A stretch of DNA of 64,000 nucleotides from positions 310,001-374,000 of the forward strand of contig CAWDBV010000005.1 in NCBI GenBank assembly GCA_963800705.1, read 5' to 3'. The notes under the pieces were generated by a model. The model worked only from the letters and a program-made list of their open reading frames with translations, did not search any database and had not been told where the DNA came from. Origin of the DNA: CAWDBV01 sp963800705. GTDB taxonomy: Bacteria; Actinomycetota; Thermoleophilia; Solirubrobacterales; 70-9. Shown one piece after another: positions 29,396-39,219 of this stretch. Position 1 is the first letter of the stretch; the number at the start of each line of letters is the position of its first letter. Both the position numbers and the translations under genes were made by a program.

Positions 29396-30678
29396 GCCCG
29401 ACACGGCACAGATAAGCGAGCTCGACAGCGGCGTTCGCGTCGTCGACCGAGGTCGTTCCCTCGGTGCGCTCGGTGGCGCTCGGGCTCTGGGTCGGCACCG
29501 GCTCGCGCAACGAGACCGTCGAGCAGGCGGGGGTCTCGCACTTCCTCGAGCACCTGCTGTTCAAGGGCACCCCGCGCTACTCGGCTGTCGAGCTCAACGA
29601 GCAGTTCGACTCGATCGGCGCCGCCTTCAACGCCGCGACCAGCAAGGAGACCACCCACATCTACGCGCGCTTCCTCGACGAGCACACCGAGCGCGCCTTC
29701 GACCTGATGGCCGAGATGCTGCTCGGGCCGACCTACCCCGAGGACGAGGTGACGACCGAGCGCCAGGTCGTGATCGAGGAGATCGCGATGTACGAGGACG
29801 AGCCCTCCGACAAGGTCCACGATGTCCTCGACGAGGCGATCTTCGGCGACCATCCGCTCGGCCAGCGCGTGATCGGCAACGCCGATGTGATCGGCTCGAT
29901 CCCGATTCCCGAGATCGCCGGCTACCACGACCAGCGCTACGTCGGGCCGAACATCGTCGTCGCCGCGGCGGGCAACGTCGACCACGAGCAGATCCGCGAG
30001 CTCACCGAGCGCCTGGTGAAGCCTGCGACCGGTGGGAAGGACGGTGAGCAGCCGCAAGTCGACGGCGAAACCCCGGAAATCGGGTTCCAGAAAAAAGACA
30101 CTGAGCAATACCACTTGTGTCTCGGGGCACCCGGGATCGCGCGCGACGACGACCGCCGCTTCGCGCTCAGGATCCTCAACACGGTCTTCGGCGGCTCGAG
30201 CTCATCGCGCCTGTTCACCGAGGTGCGCGAGAAGCGCGGGCTCGCCTACTCGGTCGGCTCCTACACCGACTCCTATCGCGACGCCGGCATGGTGGCGCTC
30301 TACGTCGGAACCCGCGAGGACAACGTGAGCGAGGCGTTCGAGATCATCGGGCGCGAGCTCGGCCGGCTCGCGACCGACGAGGTCTCAGGCGATGAGCTCA
30401 GCCGCGCCAAGGAAAGCGTCAAGGGCAGGCTCGTCCTCTCCCAGGAGTCGACCGGGGCGCGGATGTCGCGGCTCGCCGGCTCGGTGCTGTTCGACATCCC
30501 GATCCTCAGCCTCGACGAGATGCTGGCTCGGATCGATGCCGTCACGGCCGACGATTTGCACGAGATCGCGACCGAGCTCTACCGCCCCGAGCGCTTCTCC
30601 GCCGCTTGCATCGGCCGCGACGAGGCACGCTTCCGCGATGCCCTCGCGCCCGTTTCAGACGCGCTCGTCGCCGCCTAA
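29388..30678 (+). CDS. M16-family zinc peptidase, one frame break
   Basis: Insulinase/processing-peptidase-like protein usually encoded after pnp. It starts at GTG 29388 (overlapping the pnp end) as TEPDTAQISELDSGVRVV, then breaks near 29438 (one extra base). It continues in the next frame with TEVVPSVRSVALGLWVGTGSRNE to 30678. The inverted zinc motif HFLEH and the later ERQVVIEEIAMYEDEP glutamate are present. Two M16 halves are visible, giving about 430 residues. It probably degrades small peptides in the cytosol. Confidence 0.9.
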
Positions 30679-30708
30679 AGCGGCCCCCCCGCGCCCCTGG
30701 CCCGTCGT

Positions 30709-31419
30709 TCAGCGCCGCTTCTTGCGGCGCTTGCGCACGCAGCGGCCCTTCTTCAGCTTCTTGCCTTTGGGGCAGCGCGTGGCTATGGGGATTGCCGCAG
30801 CAGGCACGGTCGCAACGGGCGGCGGTGCCGTCTGCTGCGACGGCGAATCGACCAGGGAGACGTCGTCGATGTTGAAGCTGTCGGTGGAACCGCTGAGGGG
30901 ATTATCAATGGTGGCTTCGAAGCTCAGAATGCGCAGGCCCGTCAGCGAGCTGACGTCGGCGCTGACCTGCGTATAGCCGGCATCTGCGCCCCCGGCGGTG
31001 AACACGGATGCTCCGTCGATGCGAGCGTTGAACGTACCGGTCGATGCCGAATTCTTTCTCGAGAGCTGAAAGCTGAGCGTTGCGCCGCCGGCTGGGATGT
31101 TGACCGGCTGCGAGATCGAGTAGGTGGGGTTGGCTATAACGGATTCGCCACCCAACTGCGCCCATTTCGTCCCGGTGAGCGGACCGACGGCAGCGGGCGC
31201 CTGAAAGTAGCCGCAGTTCTGGGTCCCCGACTGGCACAGGGGTCCGGTGCCGCCGCCGGAACTGGATTCCGCCCACACCGGGCTCGTGCAGTCGCCAGCG
31301 TTGCACGTCGTCAGCGCCTCAAAGCTGCCGTCGAGGACGTGCTCGGAGGCGTTCGCCTGTGCGGGCGCGACGCTCAGCGCCGCCGCAACGATCACCATTC
31401 TCAGGAGCCCCCTGCTCAT
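30709..31419 (-). CDS. Secreted DUF642-like protein with CK-tail
   Basis: 236 residues on the minus strand. A signal peptide ends QANASE. The body starts VLDGSFEALTTCNAGDCTSP and ends FNIDDVSLVDSP, a galactose-binding-like jelly roll of the type seen in DUF642 and PEP-CTERM-type proteins. A Pro/Ala linker leads to RCPKGKKLKKGRCVRKRRKK, with 10 residues between cysteines. Start at 31419: a TACCCT box lies 6 bases upstream. The frame stays open further but would overlap dapB and has no promoter. Confidence 0.75.
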   Translation of the reverse strand: MSRGLLRMVIVAAALSVAPAQANASEHVLDGSFEALTTCNAGDCTSPVWAESSSGGGTGPLCQSGTQNCGYFQAPAAVGPLTGTKWAQLGGESVIANPTYSISQPVNIPAGGATLSFQLSRKNSASTGTFNARIDGASVFTAGGADAGYTQVSADVSSLTGLRILSFEATIDNPLSGSTDSFNIDDVSLVDSPSQQTAPPPVATVPAAAIPIATRCPKGKKLKKGRCVRKRRKKRR

Positions 31420-31425
31420 TCGCTT

Positions 31426-31431
31426 AGGGTA
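31426..31431 (-). promoter_or_regulatory. -10 box TACCCT of the minus-strand secreted gene
   Basis: On the minus strand TACCCT ends 6 bases before the ATG (31419), so transcription would start on the start codon. It is divergent from the dapB promoter. Confidence 0.45.
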
Positions 31432-31457
31432 GCTCACCCGAGGGTCGCTTTGGTCCA

Positions 31458-31463
31458 TAAGAT
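31458..31463 (+). promoter_or_regulatory. -10 box TAAGAT of dapB
   Basis: TAAGAT ends 8 bases before the dapB ATG. No ribosome site. Confidence 0.5.
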
Positions 31464-31471
31464 CGTCGGCG

Positions 31472-32143
31472 ATGCCAGACCAGATCAGAGTCGCCGTCTC
31501 CGGCGCCGCGGGGCGCATGGGCGAGGCCGTCTGCAAGGCGGTCGAGGGCGCCGATGACATGGAGCTGGCCGCGAAGGCAGACCCCGCGCTCGGCGCGCCG
31601 CTCGCCGAGGCGCTCGAGGGCGCCGACGTCTGCGTCGAGTTCACGACCCCCGACACCGCTCTCGAGAACATCAAGACGATCCTCGGCGCGGGAGTGCACG
31701 CCGTGGTCGGCACGACCGGCTTCGACCTCGACGAGGCGAAGAAGGCGGCGGAGGCGAGCGAGGCGAACCTGTTCATCGCGCCGAACTTCGCGATCGGCGC
31801 GGTGCTGATGATGACCCTCTCCGCACAGGCCGCCAAGCACATGCCGGAGGTCGAGATCGTCGAGCTCCACCACGACCAGAAGAAGGACGCCCCCTCAGGA
31901 ACCGCGAAGCGGACCGCGGAGCTGATCGAAGAGGGGGGAGGCAACGTGCACGAGATCCACTCGGTGCGCCTGCCGGGTCTCGTAGCCCACCAGGAGGTCG
32001 TCTTCGGAGGGGCCGGGCAGACGCTCTCGATTCGCCACGACTCGATCGACCGGACCTCGTTCATGCCCGGCGTGCTGCTCGCGGTCCGCAAGGTCGGCGA
32101 GCTCCCCGACCGGTTCACCGTCGGGCTCGAGACCCTTCTGTAG
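31472..32143 (+). CDS. dapB: 4-hydroxy-tetrahydrodipicolinate reductase
   Basis: NAD(P)H-dependent reductase of the DAP/lysine pathway. The 223-residue protein has the nucleotide motif VAVSGAAGRMG and GVHAVVGTTGF. It also has the substrate motif ELHHDQKKDAPSGTA (catalytic His and Lys) and HQEVVFGGAGQTLSIRHDS. It is short compared with the E. coli enzyme, as is common in Actinobacteria. Confidence 0.95.
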   Translation: MPDQIRVAVSGAAGRMGEAVCKAVEGADDMELAAKADPALGAPLAEALEGADVCVEFTTPDTALENIKTILGAGVHAVVGTTGFDLDEAKKAAEASEANLFIAPNFAIGAVLMMTLSAQAAKHMPEVEIVELHHDQKKDAPSGTAKRTAELIEEGGGNVHEIHSVRLPGLVAHQEVVFGGAGQTLSIRHDSIDRTSFMPGVLLAVRKVGELPDRFTVGLETLL

Positions 32144-32146
32144 CGT
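32141..32146 (+). promoter_or_regulatory. -10-like TAGCGT that may set the amidase start
   Basis: TAGCGT overlaps the dapB stop and ends 7 bases before a GTG at 32154. If it is a promoter, the amidase starts at 32154 rather than 32145. Confidence 0.3.
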
Positions 32147-33602
32147 GGCGGCCGTGGATTTCGCCGGCACCGACGCCACCGCGCAGGCGGAGCTGGTTCG
32201 CTCAGGCGAGGCGACGGCCCTCGAACTCGTCGATGCGGCGATCGAGCGCATCGAGGCGCTCAACCCCGAGCTGAACGCGGTCATCCACCCACTCTTCGAG
32301 GAGGCGCGGACCGCGGCGGCCGGCGATCTCCCGGACGGGCCATTCAAGGGCGTGCCGCTCCTGCTCAAGGACCTCGGGCCCTCGCTCGCCGGGGCGCCGC
32401 TCCACATGGGGATGAACTACCTCAAGGAGCGCGACTTCCGCGGCCCGCTCGACAGCTTCCTGGTCGAGAAGCTCCGCGCCGCCGGCTTCATCTTCGTCGG
32501 CAAGACCAACACGCCCGAGGTCGGCATCCCTCCGACCACCGAGCCGGTCGCCTACGGCGCCACCAAGAACCCGTGGGACACGACCCGCACCCCGCACGGC
32601 TCGAGCGGCGGCTCGGCGGCCGCGGTCGCATCGGGGATGGTTCCGATCGCGCACGCCAACGACGGCGGCGGCTCGATCCGGATCCCCGCATCGGCATGCG
32701 GGCTCGTCGGGCTGAAGCCGACCCGGCAGCGGATCAGCCAGGGGCCGCTCGTCGGCGACTTCGTCGGCGGTCTCGGCCATGAGGGGTTCGTCTCGCGGAC
32801 CGTACGCGACACCGCCGCGGCGATCGACGCGGTCGAGGGCTACATGCCGGGCGATCCCTACGCGGCACCGGACCCCGAGCGCCCTTACATCGAGGAGGTC
32901 GGCGCCGACCCGGGAAAGCTCCGGATCGGGCTCTGGACCGAGCCGACGATCGACGTCGAGCCCGACCCCGAGGTTGTCACCGCGGCGAACGAGGCCGCGA
33001 AGCTGCTCGAGAGCCTCGGGCACACTGTCGAGCCCGTCGACACGAGCGCACTCGGGATGTTCGAGGGCTACGAGACCTTCAAGGCACGCTACGGGGTCGG
33101 GTTCGCTGCCCTGCTCGACCAGCTCGGGGTGCTCGGCGGCAAGCCGATCGAGGCCGAGGACGTCGAGCCACTGACCTGGGCGCTGGCCGAGGTCGGCAGG
33201 GCGCAGTCCGGCAAGGACTTCGAGGCGGTGATCGGCCAGCACCAGGTGCTGAGCCGGGTGATGGCGGGGCTGATGGAGGCGAACGCCGACCTGATCCTCT
33301 CGCCGACGATCGGCGAGCCGCCCGTCCCGCTCGGCACATACGACGACACCGGCCCCGACCCGCTCGCCGGCTTCGAGCGCGCGATGATCACCGGCGCTTT
33401 CACCGCCGCCTTCAACATCACCGGCCAGCCCGCGATCTCGCTGCCCCTGCACTGGAGCCCCGAGGGGCTGCCGGTCGGCGTGCAGCTGATCGCGCCGTTC
33501 GGGCGCGAGGACCTCTTGATCAGAGTCGCCGCGCAGCTCGAGCAGGCACAGCCTTGGGCCGACCGGCGCCCGCCTGTGCGCGATACTGCGTCGCATGCCT
33601 GA
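32145..33602 (+). CDS. Amidase-signature hydrolase
   Basis: 485 residues of the amidase signature family with the Ser-cisSer-Lys triad: Lys in VPLLLKDLG, Ser in HGSSGGSAAAVASG and Ser in DGGGSIRIPASACGLVGLKP. Substrates in this family include amides, nitrile products and Glu-tRNA(Gln) (GatA). No gatB or gatC lies nearby, so a metabolic amidase is likelier. Start GTG 32145; GTG 32154 is possible. It overlaps dapA by 8 bases. Confidence 0.88.
   Translation: MAAVDFAGTDATAQAELVRSGEATALELVDAAIERIEALNPELNAVIHPLFEEARTAAAGDLPDGPFKGVPLLLKDLGPSLAGAPLHMGMNYLKERDFRGPLDSFLVEKLRAAGFIFVGKTNTPEVGIPPTTEPVAYGATKNPWDTTRTPHGSSGGSAAAVASGMVPIAHANDGGGSIRIPASACGLVGLKPTRQRISQGPLVGDFVGGLGHEGFVSRTVRDTAAAIDAVEGYMPGDPYAAPDPERPYIEEVGADPGKLRIGLWTEPTIDVEPDPEVVTAANEAAKLLESLGHTVEPVDTSALGMFEGYETFKARYGVGFAALLDQLGVLGGKPIEAEDVEPLTWALAEVGRAQSGKDFEAVIGQHQVLSRVMAGLMEANADLILSPTIGEPPVPLGTYDDTGPDPLAGFERAMITGAFTAAFNITGQPAISLPLHWSPEGLPVGVQLIAPFGREDLLIRVAAQLEQAQPWADRRPPVRDTASHA
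33582..33587 (+). promoter_or_regulatory. -10-like GATACT before dapA
   Basis: GATACT lies inside the amidase end and ends 7 bases before the dapA ATG. Degenerate first base; weak. Confidence 0.3.
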
Positions 33603-34467
33603 GATCGAAGGCGTCATCACGGCGATGGCGACCCCTTTCAACGACGATTGGAGCGTCAACGAGCCCGCTGCGCGCGAGCTGGCGCGCCATCTGGTCGAGA
33701 ACGGCTCGCACGGGCTCGTGGTCGCCGGGACCACGGGGGAGGGGTCGACGCTCACCGACGAGGAGCATCTCTCGCTGCTGCGCGCGATCGTCGACGAGGT
33801 CGGCGGCGAGGCGCTGGTCGTCTGCGGCACCGGCACCAACGACACGCGCCACTCGCAGGAGCTCTCAAAGGCATCCGAGGAAGCCGGCGCCCACGCGGTG
33901 CTGGTCGTCACTCCCTACTACAACAAGCCGAATCGCCTCGGATTGATCGCCCACTTCGAGGCCGTCGCGGCCTCGGTCCGGGTGCCGGTCATCCTCTACA
34001 ACATCCCCTCGCGCTCGGTGATCAACATGCCCCCCGACCTGCTCGCCGAGCTCGCGCAGATCGAGAACGTGGTCGCGGTCAAGCAGGCCAACAACGACGA
34101 GCTCGAGCCGATCGAGGGCCTCGCGATCCTGGCCGGCAACGACGACATCTTCGGCCGCACGCTCGAGATCGGCGGCGCCGGCGGGATCACGGTCGCCTCG
34201 CACCTGGTCGGCAACGAGATGCGGGCGATGTACGAGGCCGCCAAGGGCGGCGACATGGACCGCGTCAGGGAGATCGACGAGTCGCTGAAGCCGCTCTTCG
34301 AGGCGCTCGCCGTGACCTCGAACCCGATGCCCGTCAAAGCCGGGCTCGAGATGCTGGGCATCTGCTCGGCTCGCGCGCGCCTGCCGATCATCGAAGCCAA
34401 CTCGGACGAGCGCGCGACCGTTCGCGAGGCGCTCGAGGCCCAGGGCCTACTGGCGGCCGCAGGCTGA
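33595..34467 (+). CDS. dapA: 4-hydroxy-tetrahydrodipicolinate synthase
   Basis: Condenses pyruvate with aspartate semialdehyde. The 290-residue TIM barrel has ITAMATPF, the GTTGEGSTLT loop, TPYYNKPN, YNIPSR and the Schiff-base lysine in VVAVKQAN. The pathway context is strong: dapB lies two genes upstream, and dapF and a dapL-type gene lie elsewhere in the window. Confidence 0.95.
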   Translation: MPEIEGVITAMATPFNDDWSVNEPAARELARHLVENGSHGLVVAGTTGEGSTLTDEEHLSLLRAIVDEVGGEALVVCGTGTNDTRHSQELSKASEEAGAHAVLVVTPYYNKPNRLGLIAHFEAVAASVRVPVILYNIPSRSVINMPPDLLAELAQIENVVAVKQANNDELEPIEGLAILAGNDDIFGRTLEIGGAGGITVASHLVGNEMRAMYEAAKGGDMDRVREIDESLKPLFEALAVTSNPMPVKAGLEMLGICSARARLPIIEANSDERATVREALEAQGLLAAAG

Positions 34468-34474
34468 TCGCATC

Positions 34475-36142
34475 TTGAGCTCGAAGCTGCGCATCCTGCC
34501 CCTCGGCGGGTTGGGGGAAATCGGCAAGAACATGACCGTCGTCGAGTACGACGGCCGGATCCTGATCGTCGACACGGGGCTGATGTTCCCGACCGCCGAG
34601 ATGCTCGGCATCGACCTGGTGCTTCCCGACTTCGAGGCGCTGCGCGAGCGCGCCGACGACATCGAGGGGATCGTGCTCACCCACGGCCATGAGGACCACG
34701 TCGGGGCCCTGCCCTACGTTCTGCGCGAAATCGGCGTGCCGCCGGTGATCTACGGCGGCCTGCTCACGATCAGCATGGTGCGCTCGAAGCTCGACGAGCA
34801 CAAGCTCCGCGACGTCCCGCTCGAAGAGCTGCCGGCGGGCGACACCGTCGAGCTCGGCCCGTTCTCGGTCGAGCTCGTCCACCTCGCGCACTCGATCCCG
34901 GACATGCGCGCAGTGGCGATCGAGACCGAGGTCGGCAAGATCCTCGTCACCGGCGACTACAAGTTCGACCAGACCCCGGTCGACGGCAACCCCGCCGACG
35001 TGGCGCGGCTCGCCGAGCTCGGACGCGACGGCGTGCTCTGCCTCTGCGGGGATTCGACCAACGCCGATCGCCCCGGCGTCTCGCCCTCGGAGTCGAGCGT
35101 CGGGCCGGCGCTGCTCGAGGTCTTCTCGCGCTGCGAGGGACGGATCATCGTCACCTCGTTCGCCTCCAACGTGCACCGCGTCCAACAGGCGATCGACGCC
35201 GCCGCGCAGCTCGACCGAAAGGTGGCGCTGGTCGGACGCTCGATGCTGAAGAACTTCAACATCGCCTCCAACCTCGGCATCGCCAAGGCCCCCGAGGGGC
35301 TGCTGGTGAAGGCGAAGGAGATCGAGGACTTCCCGACGAGGAGATCGTCGTGATCTCGACCGGGAGCCAGGGCGAGCCGCTCTCGGCGCTGCGGCGGATG
35401 GCGCAGAACGACCACCGCGACGTCGAGCTCCATTCAGGCGACACGGTGATCTTCTCGGCGATCGCCGGTGCCCGGCAACGAGCGCTCGGTGAACGAGACC
35501 ATCGACCGGATCTTCGAGATCGGTGCCTCGGTCGTCACCGCCGCCGACGCCCCGATCCACGCCTCGGGACACGGTCATCGGGAGGAGCTGAAGATGATGC
35601 TCAACCTGACCAAGCCGCGCTACGTGATGCCGTTCCACGGCGACCACAAGCGGATGCGGCTACACGGCGAGCTCGCCGAATCGGTGGGTATCGACCCGGG
35701 CGCGATCTTCAAGGGCCGCAACGGGCTGCCGCTCGAGATCGACGAGCGCGGCGCCTCCTTCGGCGAGGACGAGCACGCGGGGATGATTTTCGTCGACGGC
35801 GTCGACATCGGCGACCCCGATGACGTCGCGCTCCGCGACCGCCACAAGCTCTCCGGCGACGGCGTCTTCATCGTCGTCGCGACGCTCTCATCCGACAACG
35901 GCTCCCAGGTCGCCGACCCCGAGGTGATCTTCCGCGGCGTTCCGTTCATCGAGCCCGACGAGGAGGACGGGATCGTCGAGGAGCTCCGCGAGGTCGTCGC
36001 GGACACGCTCGCCGAAGCGGCGGAGGACGGCGTCCGCGAGGTTGCACTGATCCAGCAGGACCTCCACGACGACATCGCCGGTTTCGTCTACGACAAGCTC
36101 AAGCGCCGGCCGCTGATCCTGCCGGTCGTGGTCGAGGTGTGA
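34475..36142 (+). CDS. rnj: Ribonuclease J, two frame breaks
   Basis: Metallo-beta-lactamase/beta-CASP ribonuclease for rRNA maturation and mRNA decay. TTG 34475 begins SSKLRILPLGGLGEIGKNMTV. The zinc motif LTHGHEDHVGALPY and the strand LCLCGDSTNADRPG are clear. The frame breaks near 35335 (one C missing, FPDEEIVVISTGSQGEP expected) and near 35463 (one extra base). It then runs to 36142 through HASGHGHREELKMML and MPFHGDHKRM. About 555 residues when corrected. The association dapA-rnj is common. The breaks are likely sequence errors. Confidence 0.9.
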
Positions 36143-36175
36143 GCCAGCCCACAGAGCGATGGGCAGCTGCGTTGT

Positions 36176-36181
36176 TACGAT
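36176..36181 (+). promoter_or_regulatory. -10 box TACGAT of the RTX-like gene
   Basis: TACGAT ends 7 bases before ATG 36189 and so argues against the earlier in-frame ATG at 36159. Confidence 0.45.
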
Positions 36182-36188
36182 CGAGCCG

Positions 36189-37214
36189 ATGAGTAGGGGA
36201 ACGGGAAAGAGCAAGGGACCAGGGGCATTCGGGGCTCTCGTAGCGCTCGCATGCGCGGTCGCGATCCTGGCGCCATCCACCGCGTCCGCGTTCGTGGCCA
36301 GCAACCCGACGCTGATCAACATGCCGAACACCGCCGGCGCCCCGGCCAGCGTCTACCCCTCGACGATCACGGTCCCGACGCTGCCGCCCAGCACCATCGT
36401 CACGGGCATGCGCGTGACGCTGCACGGGGTCAGCTCCGAAGTCGCTTCGACGATGGACGTGCTTCTGGTCGGCCCCCAAAGCGTGATCGCGCCCAACAAC
36501 GTCATCCTGATGAGCGACGTCTGCACCGACCCCGCCAATATCGACATCACCTTTGCCACCGGGGCCGGCAACCCGCTTGCGGACCCCTGCACGGCTGGGA
36601 CCTACGCGCCGACCGACGCGATCGGGGGAACCCCTGACTTCCCCGACATGAACGGGGCGCCCGCGGGGCCCTACGGCGCCTCGCTCGGCAGCCTCTGCTG
36701 CTTCTTCGGGGACTACAGGCTCTACGTGCGAAACAACGGAACCGCCGCCGCCACCGCCTCGATCCTGGGCTGGACGCTCGAGCTGACGGAGGCCAGCCCT
36801 CTGCCTCCCGGCTCGCTCGCCGCTGCCCTGACGCCGCCGAGTATCTCCAGCTTCCTCTGCGGGGGACTGCCGGTCACGATCTTCGCCCCAAAGAAGAAAA
36901 AGCAAAAGATCGTCGGAACCCCTGGGCCCGACGTGATCAAGGGCAACAAGGGCAGGGACGTGATCAGCGGCCTCGGAGGTGACGACGCCATCTGCGGCGG
37001 CCGGGGTAAGGACAAGATAGTCGGCGACGACGGCAACGACAGTCTCTTCGGTCAGGAGGAGAACGACGTTCTCGGCGGGGGCGCGGGCTTCGACAGGCTC
37101 TCGGGCGGCGCCGCCAACGATTACTGCAACGGGACGGCCCGCGAGGCCGACAACGACTGCGAGCGGGGCCCGTTCCAGAACCTGCGCCTCGAGGGCCCGA
37201 AACGCCTGCCCTGA
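36189..37214 (+). CDS. Secreted P-domain-like protein with RTX-type repeats (1)
   Basis: 341 residues. A signal peptide ends STASAF. A beta-sandwich follows with VYPSTITVPTLPP, TMDVLLVGPQS, VILMSDVC and DYRLYVRNNGTAAATASILGWTLELTEA, which resembles the P domain of proprotein convertases. A linker with a KKKK cluster leads to calcium-binding nonapeptide (RTX-like) repeats: GTPGPDVIKGNKGRDVI, GLGGDDAICGGRGKDKI, DDGNDSLFGQEENDVL. It ends with DYCNGT...NDCERGP, two cysteines likely paired. It is paralogous to the next gene. Confidence 0.8.
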   Translation: MSRGTGKSKGPGAFGALVALACAVAILAPSTASAFVASNPTLINMPNTAGAPASVYPSTITVPTLPPSTIVTGMRVTLHGVSSEVASTMDVLLVGPQSVIAPNNVILMSDVCTDPANIDITFATGAGNPLADPCTAGTYAPTDAIGGTPDFPDMNGAPAGPYGASLGSLCCFFGDYRLYVRNNGTAAATASILGWTLELTEASPLPPGSLAAALTPPSISSFLCGGLPVTIFAPKKKKQKIVGTPGPDVIKGNKGRDVISGLGGDDAICGGRGKDKIVGDDGNDSLFGQEENDVLGGGAGFDRLSGGAANDYCNGTAREADNDCERGPFQNLRLEGPKRLP

Positions 37215-37319
37215 AGCTCTGGCAAGAAGGAATTAGGAGAAAACCGCAACGTGCCGCGCCAGAGTCTCTAAGGTGGTTGCTTCAGCAGTTCCGCGCAGTT
37301 AATTGTTTGGGGGCAGTAG

Positions 37320-38324
37320 ATGTTCAGAGGACACGGGAGAACCTTCGGGTTGAAGGGAGTCTTTGCTGCGGGGGTGTGCTCGATCGCGCTGTTCGCGCCC
37401 GCGAGCGCGGGGGCCGCGACGATCACCAATCCGGCCACGATCACGGTGCCGGAAGCTTTCGATGGGCCGGCCGACGTATACCCGTCGGTGATAAACGCGC
37501 CCGGCCTGCCGGCGGGGGTGGCGACCGTGGGCGTCACGCTGCACTCGATCAATCATCCAGGCCCGTCAGGGATGGACGTACTGCTAGTCGCCCCGAACAG
37601 CGCCAACGTGGTCCTGATGAGCGGCCGCTGCAGCGCCATGGCCGGGACCACGCTCACCTTCTACGATGGCTACCCGGTGCTGACCGACGATGGACCCTGC
37701 CCGTCGGGCGCCTACAGGCCGACCGAGGGCCCCCCGACACCGAGCTTCCCCGCGGCGACGATGCCGAATCCGTCACCGCCCGTGTCTCCCTACGGCACGA
37801 CGCTCGCCCCGCTCGCTGGCAACTCCTCCGGAACCTGGCGTCTCTACGTCCGTAACAGCAACGGCGGCCCGGGCGGCACGATCGCCGGCTGGACGCTGCG
37901 GCTGGATGAACCGGTGCCTGCTGGTGCTTCGGAGGTCGCTTCTGCGCTCCCGCCGATTGCAGCAGCGATTGGTTCGAACAGGAGGTGCGCGGGACTGCCG
38001 GCAACCATCATCTCCAAGAAGACGGTGGTCACCGGTACGCCCGGCTCTGACGTGATCCTCAGCCTGAACCGCAAAAAAAGCAGGGTCACTGGCCTCGAGG
38101 GCGACGACATCATCTGCGGTGGCGACGGCAGGAACAAGACCCTGAGCGGCGGTGCCGGCAACGACCGGCTCTTCGGTCAGGGCGGCCGCGACAGCCTGCT
38201 CGGGGGAGAGGGCGCCGACAGGTTGTCCGGCGGCCCCGACGAGGATTTTTGTAACGACGCGAAGGGCAGCGAGATCGTGGACTGCGAGCACCACCCCGCG
38301 TTCTTCAAAGCGAGACGGCGCTGA
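37320..38324 (+). CDS. Secreted P-domain-like protein with RTX-type repeats (2)
   Basis: 334 residues, same design as the preceding gene. A signal peptide ends PASAGA; the P-like sandwich has ADVYPSVINAPGLPAG, GMDVLLVAPNSA, VVLMSGRC and GTWRLYVRNSNGGPGGTIAG. After RRCAGLPATIISKK come RTX-like repeats (GAGNDRLFGQGGRDSLLGGE). The end is DFCNDAKGSEIVDCEHHP. The 105-base gap before it holds no visible promoter or terminator beyond an AT-rich TTAATTGTTT stretch near 37297. Start ATG 37320, with only a poor GGGGG ribosome site. Confidence 0.8.
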   Translation: MFRGHGRTFGLKGVFAAGVCSIALFAPASAGAATITNPATITVPEAFDGPADVYPSVINAPGLPAGVATVGVTLHSINHPGPSGMDVLLVAPNSANVVLMSGRCSAMAGTTLTFYDGYPVLTDDGPCPSGAYRPTEGPPTPSFPAATMPNPSPPVSPYGTTLAPLAGNSSGTWRLYVRNSNGGPGGTIAGWTLRLDEPVPAGASEVASALPPIAAAIGSNRRCAGLPATIISKKTVVTGTPGSDVILSLNRKKSRVTGLEGDDIICGGDGRNKTLSGGAGNDRLFGQGGRDSLLGGEGADRLSGGPDEDFCNDAKGSEIVDCEHHPAFFKARRR

Positions 38325-38370
38325 GGCCTCGCCGCGCTCGCCGGTCGCTGTTCCTGCCGATGGTCGAGGT

Positions 38371-39084
38371 CTAACAGGCGGCGAAAGCGTTGGTCAGATT
38401 ATTCTTTGTGACCGAATCGTTTTGCGCCGCGACCGTCGCATCGAAGCTCTGACCTGGCGCCGCACAGGGTCCGAAGCTGAGCGAGTAGGTCTGCGTCGCC
38501 CCCGGTGCAATCGCGCCCAGGGGACAGATCACGTCGACGGCGTTCGGTGCACATCCCGCCGGTGCCGACGGCGCGATGAACGGTGCGGTGGAGCGAGCGC
38601 GGACGAACGGCGCGGTTGGAGTTTGCCCGCCGAGGTTGTTGACGACGATGGTGAACACGTGGCCGTTAGCGGGCACGCCACCGATCGGTGTCACCCCGCT
38701 GACCTGGACCGTCAAATCGGAGCCGCCAATTTGCTGAGTGGTCGCGTTTCCCTGGCAGATCTTCCTGACGCCACGCCGGGTCTTGATCGTCTTCTTCAGG
38801 ACCTTGGCGAACGCGAGCCCGAGGTAGTCCGACGGAACGTTGAACGACCCATCCGCGGCGGTCTTGGTCGTCGCCTTCAGGATGAACGTGCGGTAGTCGA
38901 GTAGCTGCACGGTTCGGTTGGCCCGGCACGCTGTGCTCGACTGGATGCTGCCGCTGAACGCCGGCAGGCCGTTGAGCGTCACCGTCGTCTTGATCGCCTT
39001 CGGCTTTGCGGCCGCGGGCCCCGTCGCCGCGACTAGCGTCGCGACCAACCCGACGGCGATGCCTACCCAGATCCCTCTCTTCAT
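38371..39084 (-). CDS. Secreted two-domain protein (carboxypeptidase-regulatory-like, DUF11-like)
   Basis: 237 residues, minus strand. ATG 39084 follows GGAGGGGCTG, a good ribosome site. A signal peptide ends GPAAAK. The first half (FSGSIQSSTACRANRTVQLL, TKTAADGSFNVPS) resembles prealbumin-like carboxypeptidase regulatory domains; the second (GHVFTIVVNNLGGQTPTAPF ... QNDSVTKNNLTNAF) resembles DUF11/CARDB repeats. It has no CK-tail; the mature chain simply ends AFAAC. It shares a short RRxxRKxCxG module with the secreted gene at 51418. Confidence 0.75.
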   Translation of the reverse strand: MKRGIWVGIAVGLVATLVAATGPAAAKPKAIKTTVTLNGLPAFSGSIQSSTACRANRTVQLLDYRTFILKATTKTAADGSFNVPSDYLGLAFAKVLKKTIKTRRGVRKICQGNATTQQIGGSDLTVQVSGVTPIGGVPANGHVFTIVVNNLGGQTPTAPFVRARSTAPFIAPSAPAGCAPNAVDVICPLGAIAPGATQTYSLSFGPCAAPGQSFDATVAAQNDSVTKNNLTNAFAAC

Positions 39085-39127
39085 CAGCCCCTCCGATTGC
39101 GGTCTCGGGAAAAATAATCGAAGCCGT

Positions 39128-39173
39128 AAGAAAAAGTGCCCCCGAGGCTCGAGGGAGGGCGAGCCCCGGGGGC
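39128..39173 (-). terminator. Rho-independent terminator of the two-component operon
   Basis: On the minus strand GCCCCCGGGGCTCG pairs with CGAGCCTCGGGGGC (13 of 14 pairs, 8-base loop, 39138-39173). ACTTTTTC follows. It lies 46 bases beyond the kinase stop. Confidence 0.75.
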
Positions 39174-39219
39174 GTAATCGCTCTGGCTTGGGCGGGCCAG
39201 AAGCGCTTCATTCGAAAAC

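Noticed and set aside
30709..32118. Extension of the minus-strand secreted gene across dapB
   Set aside because: The signal peptide and a -10 box at 31419 fix the start; the extension would cover dapB and has no secretion logic.
35350..35823. Separate small gene inside RNase J
   Set aside because: The translated start (STGSQGEPLSALRRMAQNDH) is the beta-CASP part of RNase J read after a frame break.
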